In this document: one piece after another, positions 51,907-60,243 of the stretch | Layout: the number at the start of each line of letters is the position of its first letter | Numbering within the stretch: position 1 is the stretch's first letter | Program-made: the position numbers and the translations under genes | The notes under the pieces: generated by a model | Databases searched by the model: none | What the model was told of the DNA's origin: nothing | What the model saw: only the letters and a program-made list of their open reading frames with translations | From: a virus | Reading direction: 5' to 3' (one strand) | IMG/VR virus record: IMGVR_UViG_3300025133_000044 | Span: 1-64,000 of that record | Length of the DNA: 64,000 nucleotides

Positions 51907-51921
51907 AAGGCTTTCTGCCTT
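51907..51921 (-). other. Hairpin with T-run in leader of 51400-51885
   Basis: Minus strand AAGGC-AGAAA-GCCTT followed by TTTTAA, between the late motif (51933) and the ATG (51885). It may end readthrough transcripts from the capsid operon, or act as attenuator or stabiliser of the message. Confidence 0.5.
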
Positions 51922-51932
51922 ATCAATCATTA

Positions 51933-51940
51933 TAAATAGT
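51933..51940 (-). promoter_or_regulatory. Late-promoter-like motif ACTATTTA
   Basis: TTACTATTTATAATGATTG on the minus strand, 47 bases before the ATG at 51885. Confidence 0.6.
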
Positions 51941-51964
51941 AATGTGTTTGCTTAAATGTCTAAA

Positions 51965-52165
51965 TTATTCTGATTCTTCTTCGACGGCTTCTTCAACATC
52001 TGTCCCTTCTTCCGGCGGTGGTGCAGGGGGAACGAAATGGTTAACTGCTTGGGATACCAAAGAGGCCTCATTAAGATTAAAGGCTCCTCGCTGTTGAGCC
52101 AATTGAGCAGCCTGAATTAACATATGTACTGCTTGCTGCTGTGTTTCTACAGTTTCTTGTGACAT
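51965..52165 (-). CDS. Unknown 66-residue protein downstream of capsid gene
   Basis: 66 residues: helical Gln-rich N-terminus (VETQQQAVHMLIQAAQLAQQ), a helix (NEASLVSQAVNHFV) and an acidic Pro-rich tail (PAPPPEEGTDVEEAVEE). AAAAAGGAGTTTACC precedes the ATG. It lies after the capsid terminator, so it is probably made by readthrough or an unseen promoter. Unknown function; capsid cofactor possible. Confidence 0.65.
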   Translation of the reverse strand: MSQETVETQQQAVHMLIQAAQLAQQRGAFNLNEASLVSQAVNHFVPPAPPPEEGTDVEEAVEEESE

Positions 52166-52236
52166 GGTAAACTCCTTTTTCTATGTCAGATATTATAATT
52201 ATAACAATCTTAAATTTTAATGTTAAGTTTTATTTA

Positions 52237-52273
52237 ATAAAAAAACCCGCCAAGAGAAAACTCAAGGCGGGTT
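52237..52273 (-). terminator. Intrinsic terminator after the capsid gene
   Basis: Minus strand AACCCGCC-loop-GGCGGGTT followed by TTTTT, about 25 bases after the capsid stop. Strong, eight-base GC-rich stem. Confidence 0.9.
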
Positions 52274-52297
52274 GGTTTAGTTACCTAGTAATCAGGC

Positions 52298-54142
52298 TTA
52301 GGAGCCAGATTCACCAAGCAGGCCGCGAACAACGACAAGACCATACATATCAGGTCGAACCATCTGTTTCGCATACCGAGTCATCACGCCCTTACGGGGT
52401 ACGAAGTCTTCGGTACCAAAGATGGTCGGAGTGACCTGTAGCGGTACGTATGGAGCGTAGACATAGCCACTTTCCAAGAAACTTGAACCGTTACGACCGA
52501 CAAGAAGGACGTTACGCGGGAAATAGGGGTCCACGTAGACATCAAACTTGCGGCTGAGGCTGCCAGCGTTAACTGCGCCGATAGTGCCACGATCATCATC
52601 ATGAGTAACGTTCGCACGGAACCCTGAGGTGAACTCAAGGATGTTAGCAACTTCAGGTGAACACACCACGAAGTTAGCTCCGCCACGAAGCGTCTTACGA
52701 TGAATCTGAGCAGACACGTCGTTAATGGTCTCGACAAGAGTCTCGTACCATTCACTTACCGTACCAGTGAAATCAGGAGCAGCTGCAGTAGCACCTAGCT
52801 CTGCACCGGTTTCGCGGTTAACGAAAAGGCCCGGTGAGCGAGCCCAGTAGTAACGAGCAGCAGTGCCACCCTGAACCAGAGCACCTAGGATTTCACGATC
52901 GATTTCAAGGGCGATCTGCTCAGAAAGAATCTGAGTTAGTTCGACCTCTGCATCGAGGTTGTGATAGGCGTTAAGGTCCTGACCGAGTTCCGGAGTCCAC
53001 TTAGCTTTGAGCTTCTTGGTAACCGCAGTAACAGCGATACTGTCAACCCTGATGTCAATTTCAGGAATGGCACCAGTATTCTCCAAGCCCCACGGTGTAC
53101 CCATTGCAACGATACCAATAGCATCCTGTCCAGTGCCCGCATTTGGCGCGGCATTCATGTTATCGACAAGTGGGAACGTGAAGTCCATATCGGCCCCCGT
53201 AGGCATCGTGGTGCCGGCCGCGCCGGCGTTGGCCGGGTCGACCTGATCGTCCTGACCAATCCACGTAAGATACAAGGTATCCTTGACACCATCCCAAGCA
53301 GCTTCAGACGGATGGTTGGCCCAAGAGCCAAGAGTAGTTAAACGTCGAACCATAACAGCATTTACCATGTTGCCACCGCCGGTGTGCTCAATAGTTATAA
53401 GCTTATCTCGATCCAAAATTTGGCCAGATTGGCCGGCCTCCTGATTTTCAAAGTTAGATACCCGAACTCTAGCTACGACGGCTTCGTGACCAGCGCCAAG
53501 ACCGAGAACATCTTCGTCCCAACGAAGAATTCGTTTTTCAGCCTCACTGGGGTTAGTAAGATCGATGATGCCGACGTGCGTAACAAGTTGCGCAGCCGTG
53601 AGGTTCGTTACCGAACCAGTAGTCGAAGAATAACCAGTATTCAAGTTGTAGAAACCTTCATCTGGGCTATCGCCACTTACACCAACAGCGTCACCCATGG
53701 TCGCGGACGATTGGTACCCCAACTCAACACCACCTGTGATCTCATGACCAACTTTGCCACCGCCATAGAGCGATTCATTGTCGCCCATAGTGGGCCCAGT
53801 GACAGATGCAGCAGTAAAGTCCAGGAAGAAGATGAGGCCAGACGGCAAACTCATCGGCTGGACCGAAACGAGATTATTGGCGACGAGACCGCCAAAGACA
53901 CGACGAACGATCGGGAACGCTACGGAAGCGAAACCCTCGACATCGCCTGCACTCATACTCGATGCTTCCTTAAGAAGCTGTGCAGCTTGATTTTCTAATA
54001 GACGGGCCATACCCTGCCTACTGGCATCTCCAGTAAGTCCTTCAAGAAGACCAGTACGTTCCCACTTGTCAAGTAAGGCAGCACCCTCTCTTTGAAGACT
54101 TCGCGAGGCGATACCTTCAGTTAGCTTTTGTAAAACAGACAT
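52298..54142 (-). CDS. Major capsid protein (gp23-like)
   Basis: 614 residues. The gp23-type hallmark VSVQPMSLPSGLIFFLDF (about residues 95-112) is clear. A pro-sequence (1-60) ends in LLKE/ASS, fitting the L/I-x-E cleavage rule of the gp21-type protease encoded upstream; mature start predicted at about residue 61. Long beta/Gly-rich segments follow, then TTIFGTEDFVP-type strands near the end (VTPTIFGTEDFVPRKG). ATAGGAGG precedes the ATG and a strong terminator follows. Forms the hexameric shell. Confidence 0.95.
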   Translation of the reverse strand: MSVLQKLTEGIASRSLQREGAALLDKWERTGLLEGLTGDASRQGMARLLENQAAQLLKEASSMSAGDVEGFASVAFPIVRRVFGGLVANNLVSVQPMSLPSGLIFFLDFTAASVTGPTMGDNESLYGGGKVGHEITGGVELGYQSSATMGDAVGVSGDSPDEGFYNLNTGYSSTTGSVTNLTAAQLVTHVGIIDLTNPSEAEKRILRWDEDVLGLGAGHEAVVARVRVSNFENQEAGQSGQILDRDKLITIEHTGGGNMVNAVMVRRLTTLGSWANHPSEAAWDGVKDTLYLTWIGQDDQVDPANAGAAGTTMPTGADMDFTFPLVDNMNAAPNAGTGQDAIGIVAMGTPWGLENTGAIPEIDIRVDSIAVTAVTKKLKAKWTPELGQDLNAYHNLDAEVELTQILSEQIALEIDREILGALVQGGTAARYYWARSPGLFVNRETGAELGATAAAPDFTGTVSEWYETLVETINDVSAQIHRKTLRGGANFVVCSPEVANILEFTSGFRANVTHDDDRGTIGAVNAGSLSRKFDVYVDPYFPRNVLLVGRNGSSFLESGYVYAPYVPLQVTPTIFGTEDFVPRKGVMTRYAKQMVRPDMYGLVVVRGLLGESGS

Positions 54143-54167
54143 TTTTTAAACCTCCTATAGTATATTA

Positions 54168-55496
54168 TTAAGTCTTATTAATTCCAGCTAGGAATTTCCA
54201 GCGATCATACACTGGTACTTTTTTCTGTCTTGCAGATTTGTTTTCTCTGCTCGACAGAATCATTGAAGAAGACTTTTCAACTGCCTCGCTCAGTGACTTA
54301 GGCTGCTTAGCATTTCTGCGAGAGGTGCTGCCCACTGTGCTTTGAAGTGTTTCAAAAATAACTTTTGCTTCTTCAATATTGTCGGCACTAGAAATAGCTT
54401 CGGCAAGCTTACGCTTTTGCCGCTCATTCAGGGAGTCGCTGTCCAATGCCTTGTTCGTGTAAAGTAGTTTTGCGTTTGTAAGAGAAGCTGCATCGAGCTT
54501 CTCTTTTAATATTACAACTGCGTCTCGTAATCTTTTAACATAATCATCTGATTTTGATAGAGACTTTGCTAGTTGTTTGTTTTTCTTTCCTAATGATTCG
54601 TTAACTTTTTCAAGTTCGCTAACAGCCTTTCTTATGGCGTCTTTTTCTTCTCGAACTTTCGAATCTTGTTCTAAAGCCAATAATTCTTCATCAGCTAGCT
54701 CTAGTAAGGGCCCGGGCGTCCCAGCCCAGCCGCTCTTTTGGGGGTGAATATCAACTGTCAACTGTTCATAGATCTGACTATAAAGTTCTTCTTCTAGTTC
54801 CTCTTCAGAGAGGGTATCTTCCAAGAATAATTCTTCGTCTAGACCTTCCTCATAAGCATCTTCATCGTAAACAGCTTCCTCATAAAGATCTTCGTCTAAA
54901 TAATCTTCGTCTAAAGATCCTTCACCCAAATAGTCTTCGTCCAGGTAGTCTTCATCTAGACTCTGTTCTCCAAGTGCGGGGGCGCCGACGCTTGAATAAT
55001 CTGCTTCGCCCCAAAGATCTTCTTCGTATAAGTCTTCTGCCATCAAATCTTCCAAAAGGCCTTCAGTAAGTTCAACTTCTTCTTTGTTTTCTGTGTCTTC
55101 ATTCAACTTTTCTATTTGTTCTAGTAAGGCATCAAGAGGAATTTCAATTTCTGCGTCAATTGCGCCAAGTTTCTGAGTTGCTGCCTTGGGGATATGTTCC
55201 ATAACAGAACTTTCTTCTACTTTTTCTCCCATGGCCATATCGTCAGTTGGGGCGCCTATATCCATACCAAGTCCGCCAGCAAGAGGGTCTGCTCCTGCTG
55301 CTCCTGGTGCAGGAGGGGCCCCTGCCATCATTGGATCCGCTGCAAGCGGATCAGGCATGTCTTGTTCTAGTAAAGATTCTACAGCTCCCTTGATCTGCCT
55401 TGAATATTTTTCTAAAACCATTGATTCAGCATTTTTGACTGCAGCTTCACGAAGAGCATCCGCATCAATTATTGCTTGTTCTAACATGTTGGACAT
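54168..55496 (-). CDS. Prohead scaffold protein (gp22-like)
   Basis: 442 residues, mostly helical, very acidic. It begins SNMLEQAIIDADALREAAVK and EKYSRQIKGAVESLLEQ, resembling the N-terminus of gp22-like core proteins. A repetitive acidic stretch (units like LDEDYLDEDYLGEGS, about residues 180-235) and a coiled coil (VNESLGKKNKQLAKSLSKS) follow. The position between protease-side genes and the capsid gene is the standard gp21-gp22-gp23 order. It guides shell assembly and is degraded by the protease. Late motif 31 bases upstream. Confidence 0.85.
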   Translation of the reverse strand: MSNMLEQAIIDADALREAAVKNAESMVLEKYSRQIKGAVESLLEQDMPDPLAADPMMAGAPPAPGAAGADPLAGGLGMDIGAPTDDMAMGEKVEESSVMEHIPKAATQKLGAIDAEIEIPLDALLEQIEKLNEDTENKEEVELTEGLLEDLMAEDLYEEDLWGEADYSSVGAPALGEQSLDEDYLDEDYLGEGSLDEDYLDEDLYEEAVYDEDAYEEGLDEELFLEDTLSEEELEEELYSQIYEQLTVDIHPQKSGWAGTPGPLLELADEELLALEQDSKVREEKDAIRKAVSELEKVNESLGKKNKQLAKSLSKSDDYVKRLRDAVVILKEKLDAASLTNAKLLYTNKALDSDSLNERQKRKLAEAISSADNIEEAKVIFETLQSTVGSTSRRNAKQPKSLSEAVEKSSSMILSSRENKSARQKKVPVYDRWKFLAGINKT

Positions 55497-55527
55497 TTAT
55501 TGACTCCTGATAGACTATTTGTCAAAA

Positions 55528-55535
55528 TAAATAGT
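55528..55535 (-). promoter_or_regulatory. Late-promoter-like motif ACTATTTA
   Basis: CATACTATTTATTTTGAC on the minus strand, 31 bases before the scaffold ATG; likely drives gp22 and the capsid gene. Confidence 0.6.
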
Positions 55536-55560
55536 ATGTTGGATATTAAAGTGACTCATT

Positions 55561-58413
55561 TTAAGTTGAACAAACTCCAGTGACATGATACCTGATATCG
55601 TTTAATTGAGCATAGATACATGTAATGTCAACGTAGTCACCGTTAACGGCGCCGGCAATAATAGTTAAAGTTTGATCATCGGTGTGTACAATGTTAGCGG
55701 GTGCGCCTTCATCTGCAACTGAAACAATCCTAGAAATAAAAGTATCATTAGTGCCCGCGCCGGAAGCTGTCTCAATTGTGACTGCCTCATCGGTGACACC
55801 GACGTCGCGGCTGGTGCCTGTCGCGGTTTCATCGTTAACTATTACTCTTATATGCCAACCTTGAAGCGCTTTAAGTGTCGCCGCGTTGGTGGTGGTTGGC
55901 AGCGTAATTGCAAATGCTGCACCGGTGGTGCTAACAAGAATAGTTGCTCCATAATAGCCCTGCCAAGTACTAGTCAAATCGAGAGCAGAAGCAGCTCGGT
56001 GCACTGGTTTCTTGTAACCAAAGCCCCCCTCGCTGTTCCAGTCGTAACTGTATGCCGTAACGATACCGGCGCCTGGACCTCCACCATATGACAGGAAAGC
56101 TAAATCCATATCATCAACATTGGCGCCGAGACCGAGGAGGTCGGGCACTCCATGAGTAGCGGTACCTTGGACGGCCAGGCCGGATGAAAGGGTGAGAGCG
56201 CCGCTGTCGGTGATCCTCATGTGCTCAGTCGAAGTCGTATCATCGTCGTCATCAATGACGGATGTACCGAACACAAGGTCGCCACCTTTATCGCCGTCGC
56301 CATGATCTTCTGCAGCGTACGCAGCAATAAATACGGAAGCTTCTGTAATCGTGCTAGGCACATTGCCGTCTGTTGAATCAAAACCGATGCCGCCGAGCAA
56401 ATTAGTGTCTGCAGTTGAACTATCCGCACGAACGATCATTAAGCCATCGTCGCCGTCGACGCCAGTATGATCAATCTGCAGTTTGTTTGAAGGCGATGTC
56501 GTTCCGATGCCGACGTTATCGCCCAAAATAGCCATCTTGGTGTTTCCGCCAGTTTTAAATAAAAATCTGTCGGAGCCGTGATCGTAGTCGATTTGTCCCT
56601 CATCGTTGTCAGTGGGCGACCCAAAAATAATAGAACCACCATAAGCACCGGGAGATTGAAAATGTATCTTTGGCTTTTCATTGGACTCTAGAGTTAAAAT
56701 AGCGCCGTCCGTGGTGGCGATAGCTCCAGCAGAGCCGTTTTGAAGGTGTAGTGATGTTTCTGGGCTAGCCGTTCCGATACCGACGTTGCCACCGATGCCG
56801 ACGTTGCCAACGGGAGTTAATAGAATATCAGCGCCTGATTCGATTGTGAGATCGGTGCCATCGCCAGAGATTTTTTCACCACTGTCGCCGAACTCAAGCG
56901 ATTTTCCGCTAGCTATGAGGAAGGTCTCGCGGCCTCCATCAATTCTACAAATTTCGTTGCCATCAGAATCCATAAATTTGATATCTTTTTCTGCGGCGCC
57001 GTTGTAAATTTCGCAATCACCACTGTTGTTGGTGAATTTTATGAATTGTGTTCCAGCGTCTTTCAGGATAACATCGTTTGCAGCCGCATCAAGAATAATG
57101 TCACCAGATGCATCAAGTAAAATATCACCGGTGCCATCAAGCGTAATCCCTGCCACAGCAGCGAGGGCTGCGGCGCCGTTGACGTCAACTGTAAGAGTGG
57201 CAAACTTTGATCCATCATATGACCATTTTTGTTGTGTGCTGGTTGATAGCACTTCAAGCTGAGTATCTGGATCTCCCACGCCTAGGCCGACGTTGCCCTC
57301 GACAATTAACCCGTTTGTGGGAGCGGCAGTTGATCCAGCTTGACCGGCGCCGATGGTGACGCCTCCTGCAACATCAAGCTTTGATGCCACGGTGGCTGTT
57401 CCGATGCCGACGTTGCCGGACTCATCAATACGCAATCGCTCCAAATCCGAGGTGCGAAGCGTCAAGTCCCCGGCTGTATCAGATGAGCCTCTGAAACAGC
57501 GTATACCTGTGATGGGTGAGGCGCCCTCATTGTAAAACTGTATGAGGGCAGCAATATCGCCATCGGAGGTTCTGTTGTTATCAAACCTTAGTACTGTTAC
57601 TTCATCAACTTCTGTGGACTCTATCTTTACGGTTGGGTTTGATCCGGCGCTTTTTACGTGAAGAATGGTGTCGGGGGCCGCAGTGCCAATGCCAACACTG
57701 TCACCCAAAATTGTCATTTTGGTGTTCCCGCCTGTTTTAAACAGAAATCTATCTGAACCATGGTCGTAATCAATCTGCCCTTCGTCGTTATCAGTAGGAG
57801 ATCCAAATATAATAGAGCCGCCATAACCACCAGGAGACTGAAAATGTATTTTAGGCTTTTCATTAGACTCCAAGGTTAAAAGTGCGCCATCGGTTGTTGC
57901 GATAGTGCCAGCAGAGCCGTTTTGGATATGAAGTGATGTTTCTGGGCTGGCCGTGCCAACGCCGACCCTATTGTTGCTAGCATCTAAATATAAAGTGTTT
58001 GAATCAAAGTTTAGATTATTTGGGATTGTGACAGCTGATGCGCTAATAATAAGATTGTCGCCACTTGCGTCACCAATAGTTGTAGTGTCAGCTGAAATCT
58101 TGAAATCTTGTACGTGAGCATCAAGAGTTCCAGTAACATATAAGTTACCAGTAATACGAGCGTCACCCGTAACATCAAGTTCGTAAGCTGGATTTAATGT
58201 TTTGATACCAACATTATCCATAAAAGAAACAGCGTTGCCAGAACCAGACTGGAGAAATGATCCTGAAACAATGATGTGGGAACCGCTCAAGGTTAGATAT
58301 GAACCGCTCAAAGTTGCCTTTGCCGCATCAGTTTCACGTGAACCACTCAAGGCTAGATAAGAACCTGATAGCGGTCCGATGTTATTTACGTATAATCTGC
58401 TAGGGTTAGCCAT
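55561..58413 (-). CDS. Long fibre-like virion protein with internal duplication
   Basis: 950 residues, Gly/Ser/Asp-rich with beta-helix-like repeats (NVGIGTASPETSLHI type, recurring about every 95-280 residues). The N-terminus has SGSYLALSGS/SGSYLTLSGS repeats. A 95-residue unit occurs twice with only about seven substitutions (DNA 56501-56785 and 57682-57966). Such trimeric fibre/spike layouts serve in receptor binding or capsid surface display; which one cannot be told from sequence. AAAAGGAAAAATAAAC precedes the ATG. Placed between head genes, so a head fibre is possible. Confidence 0.8.
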   Translation of the reverse strand: MANPSRLYVNNIGPLSGSYLALSGSRETDAAKATLSGSYLTLSGSHIIVSGSFLQSGSGNAVSFMDNVGIKTLNPAYELDVTGDARITGNLYVTGTLDAHVQDFKISADTTTIGDASGDNLIISASAVTIPNNLNFDSNTLYLDASNNRVGVGTASPETSLHIQNGSAGTIATTDGALLTLESNEKPKIHFQSPGGYGGSIIFGSPTDNDEGQIDYDHGSDRFLFKTGGNTKMTILGDSVGIGTAAPDTILHVKSAGSNPTVKIESTEVDEVTVLRFDNNRTSDGDIAALIQFYNEGASPITGIRCFRGSSDTAGDLTLRTSDLERLRIDESGNVGIGTATVASKLDVAGGVTIGAGQAGSTAAPTNGLIVEGNVGLGVGDPDTQLEVLSTSTQQKWSYDGSKFATLTVDVNGAAALAAVAGITLDGTGDILLDASGDIILDAAANDVILKDAGTQFIKFTNNSGDCEIYNGAAEKDIKFMDSDGNEICRIDGGRETFLIASGKSLEFGDSGEKISGDGTDLTIESGADILLTPVGNVGIGGNVGIGTASPETSLHLQNGSAGAIATTDGAILTLESNEKPKIHFQSPGAYGGSIIFGSPTDNDEGQIDYDHGSDRFLFKTGGNTKMAILGDNVGIGTTSPSNKLQIDHTGVDGDDGLMIVRADSSTADTNLLGGIGFDSTDGNVPSTITEASVFIAAYAAEDHGDGDKGGDLVFGTSVIDDDDDTTSTEHMRITDSGALTLSSGLAVQGTATHGVPDLLGLGANVDDMDLAFLSYGGGPGAGIVTAYSYDWNSEGGFGYKKPVHRAASALDLTSTWQGYYGATILVSTTGAAFAITLPTTTNAATLKALQGWHIRVIVNDETATGTSRDVGVTDEAVTIETASGAGTNDTFISRIVSVADEGAPANIVHTDDQTLTIIAGAVNGDYVDITCIYAQLNDIRYHVTGVCST
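56501..56785. repeat. Internal duplication, copy 1
   Basis: 285 bases, equal in length and frame to 57682-57966 (offset 1181, no gaps), encoding 95 residues with the block HGSDRFLFKTGGNTKMAILG. Copies differ mainly at third codon positions. Confidence 0.85.
57682..57966. repeat. Internal duplication, copy 2
   Basis: 285 bases matching 56501-56785 without gaps, encoding HGSDRFLFKTGGNTKMTILG in the corresponding place. The protein is conserved while many codons differ, so the duplication is old and under selection for its protein sequence. Confidence 0.85.
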
Positions 58414-58437
58414 GTTTATTTTTCCTTTTAATCAATT

Positions 58438-58974
58438 TTAGGGGTTCCATGTTTTATCAAATGCAAGCTCGCCCGAGACCAGCACTTGTCCTTGGATCTC
58501 AGTATCAGTAAACATGGAAAGGCGTGTATCGCCAGAGACAATGGACTGTATCCCTGTTGCGATCGAAACCTGGTCGCCCGGGCCTTCATGTATTTGGCCG
58601 GCCGTGCAGGTGTTTCCTATTACTATCGAAGCAATCGTATCTTGAAAAGATAATTTGATCCACTTACGTGGGAGGGTGTCATCAACGCAGCTACCTGAAT
58701 ATATAACCCAATCGTTATTCTGCCAATTTGATATTCCATCAACTGTTGTGGTTCCAGCAGTATTAACCTGCCAGTAATCTGCAACTGATGCTGTGAGATT
58801 GGTTGTAGAGTGATAACCACCAGCAGCAGTGGTTGTAGCAAAAACAGAAGGTGAAACTGAGCCCTGCACAGAACCGTCGATGTCGGCTCCTGCACCAGTA
58901 TTAGCATCAGCGTTCCAAAAACCTTGGAATCTGGCTGCTCCTAGAAAGGATATGCTACCTGTTGCTGTTGGCAT
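58438..58974 (-). CDS. Fibre/collar-type virion protein
   Basis: 178 residues, Gly/Ser/Thr-rich with segments like LGAARFQGFWNADANTGAG and ISNWQNNDWVIYSGS, the pattern of receptor-binding or tail fibre domains that display a loop-rich beta fold. CAGGAGAATTTTCAAC precedes the ATG and a variant late motif lies 27 bases upstream. Homology is not certain. Confidence 0.65.
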   Translation of the reverse strand: MPTATGSISFLGAARFQGFWNADANTGAGADIDGSVQGSVSPSVFATTTAAGGYHSTTNLTASVADYWQVNTAGTTTVDGISNWQNNDWVIYSGSCVDDTLPRKWIKLSFQDTIASIVIGNTCTAGQIHEGPGDQVSIATGIQSIVSGDTRLSMFTDTEIQGQVLVSGELAFDKTWNP

Positions 58975-59001
58975 GTTGAAAATTCTCCTGCTACAGATAA
59001 G

Positions 59002-59009
59002 TAGATAGT
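59002..59009 (-). promoter_or_regulatory. Variant late-promoter-like motif ACTATCTA
   Basis: GGAACTATCTACTTATC on the minus strand, 27 bases before the ATG at 58974; one mismatch to the consensus. It is in the 88-base gap 58975-59062. Confidence 0.45.
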
Positions 59010-59062
59010 TCCAATTAAAATCGTCTTGTTAAACTTTTTTAATCAACGCCTAATATTGCTGT

Positions 59063-59134
59063 CTACCCTGGTGCCCATCCGAACGGGTTCGTGGCGATGG
59101 TACTGGTGAGGAGAGTATACCATTTTACTCTCAT
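59063..59134 (-). CDS. Possible 23-residue peptide with coupled start
   Basis: An ATG overlaps the stop of 59131-59622 (ATGA) and opens MRVKWYTLLTSTIATNPFGW, ending after APG. The upstream gene could couple translation into it. No ribosome-binding site of its own is seen. It may be real (the sequence is non-random and hydrophobic) or a by-chance extension. Confidence 0.35.
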   Translation of the reverse strand: MRVKWYTLLTSTIATNPFGWAPG

Positions 59135-59622
59135 TCAGTTATGCCTGAACCAGTTAAGTGAGGCATCCTTTGAGTTGGAATATTTGTTAATTCAGCATAA
59201 ACCATATACCTTAAATTACTAGTATCTCCTGTCAAATTAGAAATATATAATTTTGTGCATTTAACGCTCATGAGGCCAGTGGTTGCAAATTGGACAAGGG
59301 GCATATAATGGAAGCCTGCAATCACATCGGCGGTCGCGGCGATGTCCTGGTGGCCGGTGGGGCCGGGTACTGTAACTGCAGCTGCTGAACCGCTTTGAAA
59401 ATGTACTAAAATCGGTTTATCCGCGGCGCTAACATTAGCTACAGTAATCGTTTTTGTAACATAAGGAAATTCAATCATGTGTACTTTGCCATCATCTAAA
59501 TCCCAAGACCCGGTCACCCACGGCATGCCAGAAACCTGGTATGAACCTACGTTTCTTAATCCAACTCTGGGGGCGCCCCCAAATACTACGTGATCAGTCG
59601 CTACCTTTGGATTTTCAGCCAT
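59131..59622 (-). CDS. Unknown virion-type surface protein
   Basis: 163 residues, beta-rich: GLRNVGSYQVSGMPWVTGSW, then HMIEFPYVTKTITVANVS and VGDIAA-type Gly-rich loops. It fits a small head-surface or decoration protein. It lies in the head module between bS21-like and fibre genes. TAAGGTAGGAGAAAAAA precedes the ATG. No certain homologue. Confidence 0.65.
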   Translation of the reverse strand: MAENPKVATDHVVFGGAPRVGLRNVGSYQVSGMPWVTGSWDLDDGKVHMIEFPYVTKTITVANVSAADKPILVHFQSGSAAAVTVPGPTGHQDIAATADVIAGFHYMPLVQFATTGLMSVKCTKLYISNLTGDTSNLRYMVYAELTNIPTQRMPHLTGSGITE

Positions 59623-59631
59623 TTTTTTCTC

Positions 59632-59865
59632 CTACCTTATATTTAGTTTTCTATTCCTTTCCTGCTCAGCTTTTCTGGCATTCTGGAATTTTTTAATTTT
59701 TTCTTGTCTGCGTTTTTTTGATGGCTTGACATAGAATCTTCTATCTAAATAGTCTTCAATTATTCTTTCTTTTTTGACCTTTTTAATAAACTTTCTTATT
59801 AAGCGATTTATATCACCGCCTACTTCTCTTATATCAACTGTTACGTTGGCGGGTCTTTTGCTCAT
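59632..59865 (-). CDS. rpsU: Ribosomal protein bS21-like
   Basis: 77 residues from the ATG at 59865, which overlaps the stop of 59862-60242. It matches bS21 in layout: a variable strand (NVTVDIREVGG) then DINRLIRKFIKKVKKERIIE (for DVALRRFKRSCEKAGVL), DRRFYVKPSKKRRQEK (for RREFYEKPTTERKR) and a basic tail. Phage bS21 is known from aquatic phages and may replace host bS21 in ribosomes, biasing initiation. The location in the head operon is notable. Homology by eye. Confidence 0.75.
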   Translation of the reverse strand: MSKRPANVTVDIREVGGDINRLIRKFIKKVKKERIIEDYLDRRFYVKPSKKRRQEKIKKFQNARKAEQERNRKLNIR

Positions 59866-60242
59866 ATCATTTGTTTCCACTTTTCATCTACGATATTTAA
59901 TATACCAGAGATATCAACACCAGAATCGTTAGAAGCAACACCAGCAAGTGGAGATCCAGGCTGCGAGTCCGTTATTTCCGGAACATTTTCAAAAACATCC
60001 GCTTTAACTTTTGCTGACTCATTTAAACGTCGAATTCGTTCTTGGCGATCTCGTTCGTATCGTTCTTCCAAATCTTCTTTTTCTGAGTTTTTATTCTTTT
60101 TCGTTTCCATCACGACATTTGAATTTAAACCTTTAACAACTTCAGTAATAATACCTGATAATATTCCTTCTTCTAATATTACTTCTTTAACTGTTTGTTT
60201 AATTAAGGGTTTAAGAATTTTTTTAAAATCTGCTCTTTTCAT
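59862..60242 (-). CDS. Unknown helical head-module protein
   Basis: 126 residues. N-terminal basic helix (RADFKKILKPLIKQTVKEVI) then a charged middle (EDLEERYERDRQERIRRL) and a flexible end. It lies directly after the prohead protease (one-base gap) and overlaps the bS21 gene by four bases. Possibly a minor core or assembly protein; unknown. Confidence 0.65.
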   Translation of the reverse strand: MKRADFKKILKPLIKQTVKEVILEEGILSGIITEVVKGLNSNVVMETKKNKNSEKEDLEERYERDRQERIRRLNESAKVKADVFENVPEITDSQPGSPLAGVASNDSGVDISGILNIVDEKWKQMI

Positions 60243-60243
60243 T

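Noticed and set aside
53384-53998. 204-codon open frame on the plus strand across the capsid gene
   Set aside because: It is antisense to an unambiguous gp23-like gene, with no ribosome-binding site and a protein without recognisable pattern. Several similar plus-strand frames (15124-15579 opposite the Pro/Glu-rich gene, 30097-30519, 35136-35558) were dropped for the same reason.
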